From assembly GCA_037013685.1 (NCBI GenBank), contig CM072893.1:21223736-21287735 (forward strand): a stretch of DNA of 64,000 bases, written 5' to 3'. Source of the stretch: Acridotheres tristis. Its lineage: Eukaryota; Chordata; Aves; Passeriformes; Sturnidae. Numbering within the stretch: position 1 is the first letter of the stretch; the number at the start of each line of letters is the position of its first letter. Under the pieces are notes generated by a model. It was not told the DNA's origin and made no database searches. It saw nothing but the letters and a program-made list of their open reading frames with translations. This document shows positions 13,231 through 27,046 of the stretch, piece after piece. A program made the position numbers and the translations under genes.

Positions 13231-16015
13231 TGTGTGCACAGACTGAAAATAGGCAGAGCCCCAGCAGACAGAAGAAAACAAGGGCTGTGAGTGAGTGTTG
13301 GGACTGGGAGGGTCGTGCACCAACAGGGTAGGGGGAAAGCAGCAGAGAGAAGTGAATGGGAGAACAGAAAAGCCAAGAATTACTGGTGTTTGCAGTAAAC
13401 TTGCTTGCAAAAAGTATTTTGGTTACTGCTGGCTTTTACATTTAATTGAAAATTTAAAAAAACCCCCACTGTGGATTAGCATCCATGTAGCTGTGAGCAT
13501 ATTTATTATTAAATCCCACTTCTTCATGTCCTTTGTGTACTGCTACCATGAGCAGACAGCCTACTATTTTTCAAACATCTGTTTTGAAAGACTTGTGAAT
13601 ATTTGCTTACAGTAGCATATATTTAACATTTAAACTCTTTCAGCAACTCTTTGAAACAATTAGCAGATAATGAGCAGCATCCGTGCTAGCAACCTATGCT
13701 AAAATGCTTACTAAAAACTTTAAAATATTGAGACTGACTTGAACAAAAAAAAGCCACACAATCATCAGCTCACTCTTGGGAGTCTCTCTGAGGTGTTGTT
13801 TCAACAAAGCAGAAAATAATTGCTGCAAAAGTTCTATTTTACTCTCAGCTTTTGTGCCAGGACAGTACCTGAAGGTACCTCAAAACCTGCTGAGGTTGAG
13901 TGCTTTGTGCCAGATTCCTGAAACATCGTAGGAACAGAGCTTAGACATGGTATATCATCACAGGTATTTGGAATTTTCTTGGCCTTCCTCATGAACTTTT
14001 ATCTCACTTCCTACATCATCATCAGGCCCAAGGTGCTACCCTGACAACCTAGCTGTAATAACAAGTTTTGACAAGATAGTAAAGCCAGGTGAAAAAAGGG
14101 AAGGCAGAGAATGTGCATCCTGACACCACTGGTATGGAGAAGGAGGCTGACAGGTCTTACCACAGGCATAGACCATCAAAAAGAGGAAATTGTCTCCCAA
14201 ACAGGACTTTTTCCTGTGTTCCTTGAACTCTGAATAGTGTTGCCACTATTTGAGAATTTGACTTCTTATAGGTATCCATGAGAAATGAGCAAGGTTTCTT
14301 TCTTTGTGCAGATCCCTCCCAGAGATGCCAGGAGTTTTAAAAAACCCAAACAAACAAACAAAAAAAAAGAAAACAGAAAACTCAAACAACATAAAAATAC
14401 TTCAGCCTAGGAACCTGAATTATTTAGTCAGCTGAACCACAGAAATATAAATAAATAAGTAAAAAATCTCTCCTTCTTCCTTCTAAAATATAGGAATGTT
14501 TATTATTGCTTTAAGATGTACACCCTTCTATTCTAAATGCACCTAATTTGTACTTTACAACTTCTAGACACTGCAAAATCAAAAAATACCTAAAAGGGAC
14601 TTACTATGTCAACTATTCTATTGGAGGTTTTCTTTCACATCAAATATGCATAAGAAGGAGTTATTTCAAGGTTATGAAAAATATGTGGAATACATATGCA
14701 TGTGGAAACTCAAGAGCTTTAATTTGTCTCCTTGGTCCAGAAGCAACCTTGGTGCTTCCTTGTACAAGAAGAAATTTTTGTCATGACCTCAGTGGCCTCG
14801 TGTATTTAGTTTAGATGCTTGACTCAGCAGCCTCTATCTTGGTTCCTTTTGTCTTATTATGTAAATTGCAGTGTCATACATCATATTCTATCCTGTTGAA
14901 AGATATTGCACTTATGAAGAAATGATGAAAATTTTGAGATACTTGTTTATAAAATGTGGCATGCAAATATTTGGAAGTACTTCCCTTTTTCCTTCATGTT
15001 CAAACACATTTGAAACACTGTTCTAAAAGATGCATTGAGAATCACAGTGATAGAATGGTTTCCCATTTTCTAAACAGACGAGATCTTCTGAATTGTTCAG
15101 AATCTACATCCATAAATGAAATAAACAATGCATCTTCAGTACACCTTGTTTTCTGTGATTAGCTTCATAATTACCATAATTGCCCATTGTATTCAATGCA
15201 TCTTGGTAAAAGCCTAACTGCTGTTATATTCCTGAAAATGTCATATTACTAGTCATTGTCAACCCAAGAGAATATGTGCTTGGCATCATAAATTATATCT
15301 CATCTCAAAGAGAAATAATCAGTCTATCCTTTACTAATTTGGCTAAGTTTGGGGTAGAGGAAGAATCTACATTTTAAAATATTCTTTTTTAATTATCTGC
15401 GTATTGCATTAGATTGTGATTTTGCAAACGTCATGAAATAAATTTCTATGAGTAACTTGAGATTAAAAAAATTACCCACATTACAACTTGAACAATACAT
15501 CTGCTTCCCCAGTAGACAGAAATATAAGGTACATAATATTTTTTTTTTAAAACCATCATAAGAAAAATGAGCTTTGGTCATTCAAAAATTCTGAGGTTAA
15601 TTCTTCTGCTCTTAGGTAAATTAATGTGAGCCTTTAAAGGCAAATGTGATTTTTTTCTGCCCTGTCTCTGAAGAAACATGAGCCAAACATGAGCCATCAG
15701 GCAGCTACAGAGCTCCAGCAGTGCAGCACTAAGCACAGCTCCAGCACTGCATCAGAGCAGCCCAGGGCTCCTGTTTGGATGGTGCCTTCCTCTCTTCAGC
15801 TCACAACATACAAGACTGACACTGTGTCTGTTGGTAAAACGGTGTCCATATATCCTCTGTCAATATCATCGGATTTAGTCTGTCATTCATTAGGCCTGGA
15901 CTCAGTCTTTTCTTTAGTTCAAATCAGATTTCTACTTCTTTTGTTGGAAACTTTTTGTATAGGGTCCTCTTGATACATAGGACAACCTTGCATATCCAAA
16001 ACTCTCAAGCATCCA
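13231..16015. other. AT-rich non-coding DNA
   Basis: Apart from an A-rich CAAA tract near 14346-14380, nothing recognisable is seen. At 15670-15700 a 12-base motif (AAACATGAGCCA) is directly repeated. Frames of up to about 106 codons occur but show no domain, signal peptide or exon structure I can support. Confidence 0.6.
14346..14380. repeat. (CAAA)n / A-rich tract
   Basis: Three to four CAAA units run into a nine-base A run and further A-rich sequence. A tract like this can be the decayed tail of a retroposed copy, but no source body is recognisable upstream. Confidence 0.7.
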
Positions 16016-16070
16016 GAAAAAAACAAACAAAACAAACAAAAAACACAAACAAACAAAAAAGCAAAATAAA
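16016..16070. repeat. (CAAA)n / A-rich tract
   Basis: About 55 bases of CAAA and CAAAA units on the + strand, strongly A-rich and with no G until the end. It is the longest such tract in the window. No transposon body was identified beside it. Confidence 0.8.
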
Positions 16071-16794
16071 ATTAGAACTTTACTAATTAAGTTTATGGTT
16101 TTAAAATATGCTTAATACAGTTAAAATACCTTAGTATAAGAATATTATTCTTATAATGAGTTAATGTATTTATTTTATTCTTATATTTAGTATAGCAATA
16201 TTAACTTTAGGGGAGAACTACCTACAGTTACCACTTCAACATCAGCTGGGTTTTGAAGCACAAACCACTCTGAAAAATCAGGCCTCAGTTTTGCATAGGT
16301 GGGCGATGTCAAAATTGAAGGCATATGTTTAAATCTTTGCAATTATCTCTTCCTGTAGAGTTAATAAGCAATTAAGTCTGTCTGCAAAAAAAAAATCGGA
16401 GGTAAAGAGATCCATTATTTTCTGTGTTAACCTGCATGGTAGCCTTTGCCTATGAAATGTTATTAGTGGAAGGTTTATTAGCTCCTATGCCTTTAGTTTT
16501 GTGTTCAGAACACTATGTGGTACCTAAAAACCTGGGAATGCAATTATTCTTTGTGGTTTTTGGAGGGGGGTCTGATTAAGCAGGTCTCCATTGTTACAGG
16601 CACAGCTGTGAAAGAATTGACTGTGACATGAGTTATGTATTCCAAACTGAAGGCCTGGTTGCTCTATAGAGGATTGTGTTTATTATTTGAGAGTAGAATC
16701 AACAACAAAGTATATAATTATACGTCAGAAGAATACAGATACCATTATTTTCTCGTTTCAAGTGATTTCTTTTTCTTTGACAAGAATAGTAAGT

Positions 16795-16826
16795 TGTTCT
16801 TTTAAGGTTTACCTGTTCTTTTAAGG
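16795..16826. repeat. Short direct repeat, 13-base units
   Basis: TGTTCTTTTAAGG occurs at 16795-16807 and again at 16814-16826, identical. Probably a local slippage duplication. Confidence 0.8.
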
Positions 16827-18278
16827 ACTAAAATCATCACTGAGTAAACTTCTTTGGTGGTTTAGAGTTCAAGAGAGGTAGATTCTATTTAGTTAAAATA
16901 TTCCATAGTGTTCTGAAGTGTTAAAATGACCCAATTGCTGTATAAACTTGTCAAGAAAAAAATCTAACTGAAATATCAAAAACTACACAAAAACTATTGC
17001 AGAGAGACAAAATATCAAAACCGAGTTGAAGTCAAGGGCCACACTTCTTTTAATTAATGTCATTTCCTCAATATAAAATGTGTGCATTTCCTTGTTCACC
17101 TGCAGTGTCCAATGGTTTCAATGAAAAAGTCTCAGTTGACTTCCACAAATGCAGAGATGTGATGCACATGTAAACAAATGTAAATGTTTTCAAAGGGAAA
17201 GCAGGACTTAAAGAGGTGAGAACTCTTAACCTTGGAGTCTGCAGTGTGTTTAAGGAGATGTGGCAGATTCAGTCTCTACCATAAAATGGACTAAGCCTAC
17301 AAAGTTGCATGAGAGCTGAACAAAGTGTAAGTATCTCAGAAGTATTGCAAGTATTATTTTCTCATAATTTTATGTTTAGAACCTTCTACATTGGTTTAGA
17401 TTTATTTAATCCATAATGAAAACATGTGAAAACAAAGGTCAAATTATTTTATACATTAAATAATTGGCTATTTAGAGAAATTTTTTTATTTTAACCATGA
17501 CCATTTTATTTTAAATGTTTTTCCCTGAAACTTATCTGCTACAGAGCCTTTTTTTCAGCCAAGGAATTCAACATTTGAGGCCATGAAGCAAAACCACTGA
17601 TTTTTTAAAAATCTGATTAAAGAACTGTTAACCCAGCCATAGAGATAAAGGAACTTCAAATGGTCTGAACTTTACAAACATGGAGAAGTAAGTAAGAGAA
17701 AGCACATAAAAGATGGAGTGAATAAGATAAAGGTATGATTCCATGATTTTTCTTAATGTTATCATCTCTCAGTCTCTGTTTCATATGGCTGATTGGTAAG
17801 ACTACACACTTGAAAACTGTAGATTTACTCAGTTCTTTGTATTAGTCTCTTCTGTATCTTTTACTGTCTAAAGCCATAGTCAGTTTTTATCCTGGTAAGA
17901 AGATACTAACCATTCCACAATGTTTGGATAAATAAAATCCCCATGTAACATTTCTTGTGCACCTACAGGAAGATAGCTGAGTTTAAAGCAACTTTCAGGA
18001 AAACAAACAAACTGGTAAGCAACTTCTTATTTCTTAATAGACTACTATGTTCTAATTTTTCTCTCTATCAAAAAGACACAAGATCATCTGCAAAAAACCT
18101 AACCTGGAATTGTGCCCATCACCTTTTCACGGTCCTTATGAAGTGCAAACAGATTTCAACTATGATCCCATGAGTTTATGGGTTAACCTTTGCTATTCCC
18201 TGTATTCAGAGCTTCTCCACAAGGTCATACATTTGGAGTTATGAGCTTGTTCCTGATCCTATATGCCCATATGCCAAG

Positions 18279-18318
18279 AAAATTTTACTTGATCCATGAA
18301 AATTTTTATTGATCCATG
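18279..18318. repeat. Tandem duplication, two 20-base units
   Basis: Two adjacent 20-base units (18279-18298 and 18299-18318) share the core TTGATCCATG and differ at only a couple of positions in the T-rich half. This is a recent-looking local duplication with no known function. Confidence 0.85.
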
Positions 18319-21136
18319 GAGTCTGATTCCCCATTGTAAAGTGTTTGCCTCTGCCTCAGTTGTTTTAGGAGCCCTGAGAAAGGGTCCATCTCCTTTCCTT
18401 CAAAGCTTCCTGTGAGATGGTGTCACACAGTGCTTACACGGATAGCACTGTGTTATCAAGGCAAAGCTGGCCCTGTAAATTATTTTGACGTGGGTATATT
18501 TCTTCATAACTGCTGTAATGCCCTTTATCAGAAAAATCTTCTGGAATAACACTAGCAGGGATAGTAACTTCTTAACCATGCTGCTTGAACTCTCTTCAGA
18601 AGACATCTAAGAACAAACTAAAGAGTTGTAATGGACTAATGACTTATCTATGTGATTACTACTACGATTGTCGAAGTACTGAAACAGAAAAAATTCTATC
18701 ATGGATGGATTTAATGAGCCAGCTCAGGTTATTCAGTGTTACCACAGCAATCAGACTGACTGTATATAAACCACTTTTCCATGAATATTTTTGAGCCTCC
18801 AGAATAATCAGTTATGCACCAATGTAGACTGACTAACTATCCCATATATCTTGCATTACAGACTAAACAGATGGTTTTAAATCCCTCCCTTTGAAATCAT
18901 TATGGCTCCGGAGTTCAGCAGTGTAGAAGATAATAAAAAATCCCAGGAACGAGGGGGATGAAACTTTGTAGCTGTTGCTTCAAAATGCAGGAGTTTAATA
19001 TATGATGAATGACTATTTATGGTTTGTATAATACCATCTGTGTGAATAGCAATTTGTGCCATAAAAACCAACAGGTTTCTAACTATCCTAATTTTCCTAC
19101 GTAATACTGAAAACTCAGTAGTCAAGGTTAGTTTTCTTCTTGCCTTTACAACATTTGTAGAATCACTGTAGAATAAATTATTGGTAAGAATGAACTAAAA
19201 GGAAATAAATTCATTGAGGAATTGTGTTGACACATTGCAGTACAAGAGAGCTATTGATACAGAGTGAAAAACAGATTACCCTTAAGTCAATTGGAATTTT
19301 ACTACTGGATTCCACATGGCCAAAACTTCACTGCCAGTGAGAGTTTGGCTATTTTTAGAATTTGGCTATTTCTACCTCTAATTGATGTACTATTCATCTG
19401 TTTTCCTACCCTTTCCCACTTATTTTCTCATCTTCCTACTCTCTCTCCCTCCTTACCTCTCTTTGGTCCCTGTCCTATATCTGCTGCATCTGCCAGGCAG
19501 TTAAATTTTAAAATAGCTTTTCCCTTTGAAGTGCTAATACCAGCACTGCTATTTCTTCAGCAAGTAACTTCACTGACTGTTGTGGTTCGCTTTTACTCTT
19601 TGTTTTGTGTGTTTGTACGTGGATATGTGGATATTATGTGATTTTAAGAGTGAAGTATAAAACACGGAAAGCAAAAATTGGACCTCCCAATTAAATTTTA
19701 TAAATGAAAGTTAAATCCCAGCTGCTCCGCATCAGGCTGTGATTTTTTTCAGATCTCATGAGGGAAGCAGATTGAACTTGGTAAGTAATTAGGTAGGAGA
19801 CCTCTAAGGAAAGCCTAGGGTACTGTATGTGGTGCACAGAAGATTCAAGAGCTGTGATGGCTCCCCTTCAGAAAGGGTAAATCATTGCTTGTGTTATTCT
19901 TCCTTCATTGAGTCCATGAGTGGCTATGAAACATGACAAGTCTGTGCAGAAAATCTGTTTCAGAAAATAATACTTTTGATACTTTAATACTGCCAGAAGG
20001 TAGGAAGATATTCTGAAAGGACCACTTTGTACACACACTCATTTACAGCCTTTAACCATCTGGCTGAGGACAGGAAAGTAGATGAACTGTACACCAGAGA
20101 CAGAGTCCTGGACCCTTGATCAGTTCCAGCATGTGAAGTATTCCATTTTTGTGTATTGAGCACTTGAGCAATCACTGTTGTCTTCTGCAAGATGTCTCTT
20201 TTTGCTGTTGCATATGATATGTATGAGTGAGTTTATTTTAAACTGTCCTTATGTGACCATTTTACACTGTGCTGTGCATTTATTTAGCAAAGTGAAAAAA
20301 TGCATTCCATTCTTGGGTATTAACCTTAAGGATTTTGTGAGTACTGACTGATGCTGTGAGATTTAGAAAGCTCAGAGGTGGACATTTGAAATATTTTTGT
20401 TTCATTCATTAGTGTGTGGCATCTTCCACATAAGTTTTTTCATTGGTTTACATGTATAGAAAAAAAGCCAGTGTTTAATAATGAAGTCAGCAGTTACGTG
20501 GGAACTGAGAAAATTAATCACTTGCACTATCTGGATCACTCTCAGAGTTTCCTTTGGGAAAGATAATTTGAGATAACTGTTTCCTGGTCTGTATAAGTCA
20601 GGAATGTACTTGGATGAGTTTAACAGTGGGTCAAAGCTTGATGGCTTTTGTCAAGCTGGGTTCTCTTGTAGAGCTGTTTCTTTGAGATGGTTCTGTCTGT
20701 TTACAAGAAACTACAGAATCCTACTTCCTTGAAGGAGGCAGTGGAGTGTTTCTTCACTCCTTGCTCCAAGCCACTTTCAGCTCACTACCCCAAAAGACTC
20801 TCTCCTTTTCTCAGCTTCTTTCAAGGCACCTGGGGGCAAAGTCAAAAGATACCTGCCTACATTCTCTTCATTATTTTCTTGGACTTGCTGGAGATGGGAT
20901 GTAGGTGTGTTGGGGAGGTTACAGAGGGAGGTTACAGACACCTAAATCTTTATATAAATGTTGAGAATTAAAATATTTTCCTCTTGTATAGGAATGTGTT
21001 TTTGATTTAGCAGGTCCTTGGGTATTTGAAAGATAGCTAGATATAGCAGTTACAGCTCCAAAAGAGTAAATGATTCTTAGGGAACTTAAGGGAAGGCACA
21101 CCTCTGAAAGTATGGAGAGGGAATTCTGTAAATCAA

Positions 21137-21216
21137 TTAATAATGATATGTATGTTTCTAGCTGAGATTTATATCTTTAATAATAACATGTATATTTACA
21201 TCTGAGATCTATCACT
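21137..21216. repeat. Tandem duplication, two diverged 40-base units
   Basis: Unit 1 (21137-21176) and unit 2 (21177-21216) both begin TTAATAAT and share ATGTAT, TTT and CTGAGAT in the same order and spacing. Roughly three quarters of positions agree, so this is an old duplication. Confidence 0.75.
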
Positions 21217-24200
21217 GTCATGCAGCTTTGTTACTGTGTGCAAAGGCTGGTCAAAATTTGGAGGTTTGTTGATTATTCCCATTAGATGGGGGAGCTGTTA
21301 ATAGAGATTGATCTTTTGTCAGTGCAGTCCTATTTCTAAGAAGCAACATTTTAAAAATCTTCTTTCTTTGAGTATAGCAGAAATTACACGTATTTTAAAA
21401 GCTTTTTATTTTTCAGAGATTCAACCCATGTCAGTTTGTGCCAGCAGCCCAAAATCTGTCTAAGGTTTACTCCTTGGTACCTATTCTTTGGCACTAATTG
21501 GACATCAGCTTCTATGTATTTCCTCTTTCTCCATATTTATGCACATCCTACATGCATAGCCTATGTACATTGTGTCATTTTTATTTGTATCCTTCTTAAA
21601 AACCAGCAAAACCACTCCACCCACTTCATTCACGTTCTGGCCCGGCTTTTTTAAGCTTTTGTTTTGTACAGAGATGTGTAATTGTGTTTGGGGTTTAGAG
21701 ACTAAAGTCATTTCAGTTACTTGTTTCAGCAAAAGAGCATAATGACTTCTTACATCTATCTTAAATGAAGAGGGACAGCTATACCCAAGAGCTGCAATGA
21801 GGTTTACCTGACCCATAATTTTACAGCATTATAAACCACATTTCAGCTGAAACATCAGGGCCAGTAAAATAGTAATGGTCTTGATTCAGTATTGTGGTGT
21901 AGTGAGTTTTCTGCCCAGTGATCTCATGTCTGTTCCTCCAGAAGCAGGAAATGCATTGAGGGTCTGAAGGGCAAGCCTGCAACATGCTTTACTCTTTAGC
22001 AAATAGCACAGCTCCAGGAGGATGCTCAGAGATTGTGTACTGTAGACACCAGCCTTGTCTGCAACTTGCCCTAGCTTCGTATAGATCATTTTGGCCTGTT
22101 TTCAGGGTGAGAGAACTACAAAAGCAATTGCACTTTACTTACAGTCTGCTCTGAGTCTGCAGAAGGTACAACTCAGCTGGACTAACAATTTGTAGCAATA
22201 GGTTTTTTTGGATCATCTTATTTCTTGCTGTGATTTTTTCAGTCACCCTTCCTATTTTCTCTCTTTTTTCAGTTCACTGCGTCTGGTGACACAATTTAAG
22301 GTAACACAATTGAGAGTGTGACAATTGTGAGTGAGGGTATTTAAAACTGAGGGCAGTTTTAAAAATAAGAAATAATGTATATAGCAAAATGTTTCAGTTC
22401 AGAAAATTATCTACATTTGTTTGGAATGCCTCAGTAATCCTTCAGGAATGACAGAATTGCCCCCCTTTTGGAAAATAACTCTGTCATCTTTCAACATCTG
22501 TGATGTCCTATCAGTATTTTGTGTCTATTTCTTTACTGTTAATAAGGATTTCTAACAGTTTTTCTGGCTTCAGTAAGAAACAGTCATTTCATTAAAATTA
22601 AGATGTCAGAAATTACAATACTCAATGCCCAGATAAACATGAGAGAAGATGCACTTCCCTGGAATATTTCAGACGTTGTTACTGTATTGCACAATAGAGG
22701 ATGACTATGTCAAGCCCTGAGCTTTTATATGATATAGTCCCGTAAGTTTTATACAGATTTAAATCCACATTTGTCTAGATAATCTGACTTTTATAAAGGT
22801 GAGAAGAAAAGTTCTCTGGAGAATGAAGAAAGTTGAGTCAAACTCACTCTTAATTAACACTAGTGCTTTGAATACCAAAAGGTAGACTGGCACCCTTATT
22901 TGTCAGATATTTAATTCACTGAAAATTAGTTGAAAATCAAGGCAAAATACACTCTTCTATGCCTTGAGTTTTAGTCTGTGCCTCAGACTGAAAAAAAATA
23001 ATCATAATTCATCTGAAACCACAGTTTCCATGTAGTATCCAGAATTAGTTATAAATCAGAACAACTTCCTGAACCTTAACAGATGAATAACTGTGGCCAA
23101 GTTTTGAATATTAAGCCTTGAATCAAGAAAATGTTATATGGCCTTCAGGCCAGGGAGATTTCATATAGATGTATTATTATAATTTGCTTTTAGTTCTACT
23201 AAATCGGGATTGATTCTATCATGCAGTATTCTTCCTTCAATACAATTTATTTTCTAGAAATAAATCTAGACAGATGTATGTTTATATTTAATATAAGCTA
23301 CTGTAATTAGGGATCTCATGTCAAATGCAGTGAACCCTCAGAGAAAATTCAGCGAATGCAATCCTAGCTCTGATTAATTAACTAGCAGAATTTCTTTGAT
23401 TTTTATGTGATTGAGATTTCATCCCAAGTCTTAGACAGAGATACACCAAGACCAAATATCTAAACGTGGCAGCACTGAAACTTGATTCACAATATGAAAA
23501 AATATTACTTGAAATATTTTTAATGAATCTGTGTCCATATAACTTCACTGTTGTGGTAGTAGAACTATGCATCCATCTTTTCATACCAATAAAGTATCAG
23601 CAAGGATATTAATCACTTTGCAGAAACAAAAAGTTGCACTTCAATAAATAACAATAACATAAGAAATCCAGGCTTTGAAGTTTTGCATGCTTTCATAGTT
23701 ACATAGTCCCACCATTCTGAGATGACCCACGAATAAAATTGTCCAGACAATTGAGTTCTGTAATAAGGAACCTGGAGAATTTCCAAACATAGAAAAAATG
23801 AGTGAAAACCATAGAAAATAGGTCCACTCTTCCCCCTCTCTAGCCATGATGATTTTTCTCTGAATTGCAGTACTAGGCCATTTTTAAGTTGGAAATGTAG
23901 CACAGCAGATAGACTGGACTTTTACCAGGCTACTCATGACTGTTTTTCTCCTTTATTTTTAATTATACTTCATCTTTATCCCAAACTCTATAACAGCTGA
24001 CACCTCATACACCATCTCATTTAACACCTTTGCTTTTTCCAGAGTTTAATAATACAAGTAACCTGGAAGCAGTCACCTCTGCGTAGGCTACTATTGAAAT
24101 GGAAGACAAGAAAACCTGTATAAAAAATGTGAAGTGGGTAAGGAACTGCAAAGGAGGAGAGATAAAGATTCATTTATGCTGGAAAGAGATCAATGCATAA

Positions 24201-24990
24201 ATGGAATTTGCAAGGTTTGTTAAGACTCTGTTCTTGTTATTTCTGTATCTTTTAATAAATTCATTAATAATCTTAGAAAATAAGAAAATGTATAATTTGC
24301 TGTTGATTCACAGCTTGTCAATAGCACACACAAAATACTGGAGCCAAGAAATGGCATTGTATTATAGGATAACAATATTCAGGATTATGCACCAGAGCCC
24401 AATAAAAACTTTTGGTATAATCTGGTAATTTGTGAGTCAAAAGTTGTATGTCATGAGAAAGACTTGATGGTGTTGAGCACAGGAAAAACCAGAAGCTATC
24501 TACATTGGAATGTCAAGAAAGAAAGTGAGGCAAAGCCCACCTTTATTAGTGTTAAAATGAGGGTGAAGGGACCATTGTGGGCATTACTAATAAGAGTTTA
24601 CTGGAATGCCATGTATAAAACTCTGTCCATCTGTCAGTGTTTAAAAATTACTAATTCAAACTCTAATAGACATTATCAGGGAAATCCAGAACTGGATTGA
24701 TGGAAAGAGATTGAAAGAGGATCTGTTTGAACTGAAGAAAAAATGTGAGTGTTGTATATAAATATATCAATAGGTGAACAGAACACAATAATATTTGGAA
24801 TGTTCTGAGGAGAGAAACAAATGGGACTATGTCTAATCAGGGGAGCTAGTGCATGTTCAGGCACTGCCTTCACTAGGAAGAGTGAAGTGAACTGATTTTA
24901 AGATGAAGGACTGGATTACAGAAGATGTTAGGTAATGTCTGCTCAAAAGCAGTTTTAGATTGGGGATTCAGAGGTTTTAATCAAGTTCCG

Positions 24991-25005
24991 TTTTTTTTTT
25001 TTTTT
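24991..25005. repeat. Poly-T run
   Basis: Fifteen consecutive T on the + strand. No associated retroposed body is recognised. Confidence 0.9.
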
Positions 25006-26904
25006 ACTTTTTCAGATGAGTACATCAGTTGTTGCAGGAAACATTTGATTCTACCAATTTTTTTCCAAAAATGTAGGTAAAACAATTAAATCTACTATTA
25101 TGTAATTATCTCGGAACACCAGTACCAAGTGCAATAAAGTAGTATGTTACGCTATTTATGCTTAATTTAAAAAGTTCAAAATCAGCTTTATCTGTGTTCT
25201 TTTCCTACAGTATGAATGGCTTCTAATAAACAGAGGAACCTTCAGACTTCACAGGTGAAAAACTGGAAAAAGACGACAATTAAGATTTTTCTTTGTAGAA
25301 GGCAAGTAAGTATTTTTTTTAAAAAGAAAATTCAACTGTAATTCTTACATGCTCTTGTGCTGTGTAATCTAAATGCAGCATTCAAGTATTGAACCTAGAG
25401 ATTCTTAGTCCTGCTATAAATGCAAACCACAACACAGCCTTAACTGTGGAGTTAATCACTCTTTTGTATATGAGTAACACAAATCTACAGCATAACGCAA
25501 AAGGAAAATTAACATGTTGTGTAAATTAATTTTTCCCACAAAACTTCTCTACTTTTTCATTCATTTTTTTTCTTCCTCCTTACACAGCTTTAAACCTCTG
25601 CCTATGATTACCTACCTTAGGGCTTGTGACAATTTGGGCATCTCTCTATGTAAAGCTTATGAACTGTGTCTGGCACTTGGAAATCTTTACGTACAGCTGT
25701 GTCAGCTTGAAGATTCTTTGCTAATCTAAAATCCACAAGAGGTGATTTTTGCTCCTGGCACATGATCAATAAGGAAGTGTTAAAACATAGTAACATCCTA
25801 TTCAAACACATTCCCTTGGAATATGACAATAGGTAGGCAAACCTGGTTTTATGGATGAGATGAGGCTGTAATAAGTAGGCGATAAATCATCTGTTCTACA
25901 GAAATTTCATCACCTGACTAGGGACCTACCTGACTAAGAAGGTAAGGAGGCATCTTGCTTGGTGTTGCAAAGTACATCTTGTATTAAGTATTGGAGGGGG
26001 ATGGTGAACTTAGAGGACTTCTACCTATATTTGGAATGCAAAATGAAGGCAGAGAAATGCAAACGGATTCCTGCATTTAAGAGCTGTTCTGAAACCCTTA
26101 AAGCCACAGTGGTTTTTTTGCCCCTTCTGTGAAGAAAATCAAAGGCCAGCATACCGCTAGTTTAACAAATGATATTTGAAGAAAGGGGCGCTGCCCTCGG
26201 AAGAGAGGGCAGCAAAGCTCTGCGCCGGAGGAGTGGGGAAGGAGCCGGTGCTGCTGCCTCAGCACACCAAGGCAAGCTCACATGGACACCAGTGATGTGT
26301 TGCGCGGAAAAACCTGGCTCCAGCAACTGGTGCGTGGCCGAGCAGTTGTTTTCACCAAGGCTGAGGAAGGGTTTTGGACATATTTGAGCAAATAAGCTTA
26401 GTCCTGCTACCGTGGTCACAGCCACACGGATGCCCGGGATGCTTGCACTGCCCGGCTGGCCCCTCCGTGCCGGCAGCTCGGGGCTCCGGGCTCTGCTCCA
26501 CAGCCAAGGCACCCGGCGGGTCAGGAGACAAGGAGGGGCTGCAGCTCCCGTGGAGCTGAGGATGCTCCCGCGTCCGGCGGAGCGGTGACTGCAGCTCGCT
26601 TCGTGGCGCGGAGCCTTCCCAACTTCCCACGGCTACCTCCCTGTTCCCCGCCCGGTGCCGCCGCCCGGGGACCTGTCCGGGGAGACCCAGCCCTCCCTCC
26701 GGCCGGGCAGGGCACGGGCACCCGCGGGAAGCCGGGCACTGGCTCGGCATCCACCCCTCCCTCCCTCCCTGCCTGCCTCGCTCCGCGCCGGCGGAGCCCT
26801 GCGCCGGGGGCGAACTCCGGGAGAAGGGACCGTCCCGTGCGCCCTGCCTCTCCCCAGCCCCGCGCCTGCCTCCTCCCCTGGTCACTGGGACTGATGAATT
26901 AATC

Positions 26905-26969
26905 ATGATGTGGCCGCTGTTAATGCCTTTATGTGGAGCGGGCTGTGCCAGTGGCTCTCGGCGCGGCGG
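26905..26969 (+). other. Candidate first coding exon end with splice donor
   Basis: An ATG at 26931 opens a 13-codon frame (MWSGLCQWLSARR) that ends exactly at a good donor match, CGG|GTGAGG, with GT at 26970-26971. ATGs at 26905 and 26908 lie in another frame and reach the same donor in phase 2 (starting MMWPLLMPLCG). Neither peptide is one I recognise. The start contexts are weak (T at -3 for 26931). The donor could equally belong to a 5' UTR or lncRNA exon. Position in the CpG-island core supports a first exon; the protein reading is speculative. Confidence 0.3.
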
Positions 26970-27031
26970 GTGAGGGAGCGCGGCGAGCGCCGGCCCCTCC
27001 GCTCCGCTCCGCGCTGGCCGCGGCGCTCTCC

Positions 27032-27046
27032 ATGGCTCCGGAGGAG
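27032..27046 (+). other. Second candidate first-exon end with splice donor
   Basis: The ATG at 27032 gives MAPEE and then meets GAG|GTAAAT, with GT at 27047-27048, a plausible donor. It has G at +4 but T at -3. It lies 63 bases past the end of the first candidate exon, so the two donors would be alternatives. If the donor is not used, the frame stays open for a further 80-odd codons of low-complexity Ala/Gly/Arg/Pro sequence, which looks non-coding. Confidence 0.25.

Larger units (their letters stand above)
16071..26185. other. AT-rich non-coding DNA, no recognised gene
   Basis: No exon or transposon is confidently identified. Local direct duplications are visible (16795-16826, 18279-18318, 21137-21216), and there is a 15-base poly-T run at 24991-25005. 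About 24440-24900 has a faint resemblance to very old LINE sequence but not enough to call. The longest frame, ending at 19641, is 125 codons and lies in a pyrimidine-rich patch; it has no recognisable domain. Confidence 0.65.

Noticed and set aside
13098..13410. Ser/Leu/Phe-rich minus-strand frames of 92-97 codons
   Set aside because: They are translations of the complement of the polypurine tract.
19264..19641. 125-codon plus-strand frame with hydrophobic stretches
   Set aside because: It lies in a pyrimidine-rich patch that naturally encodes Leu, Ser, Phe and Pro; no exon boundaries, family or signal supports it.
24440..24900. Possible very old LINE remnant
   Set aside because: Only scattered resemblance to CR1-type sequence without colinear landmarks; a sensitive profile search would be needed.
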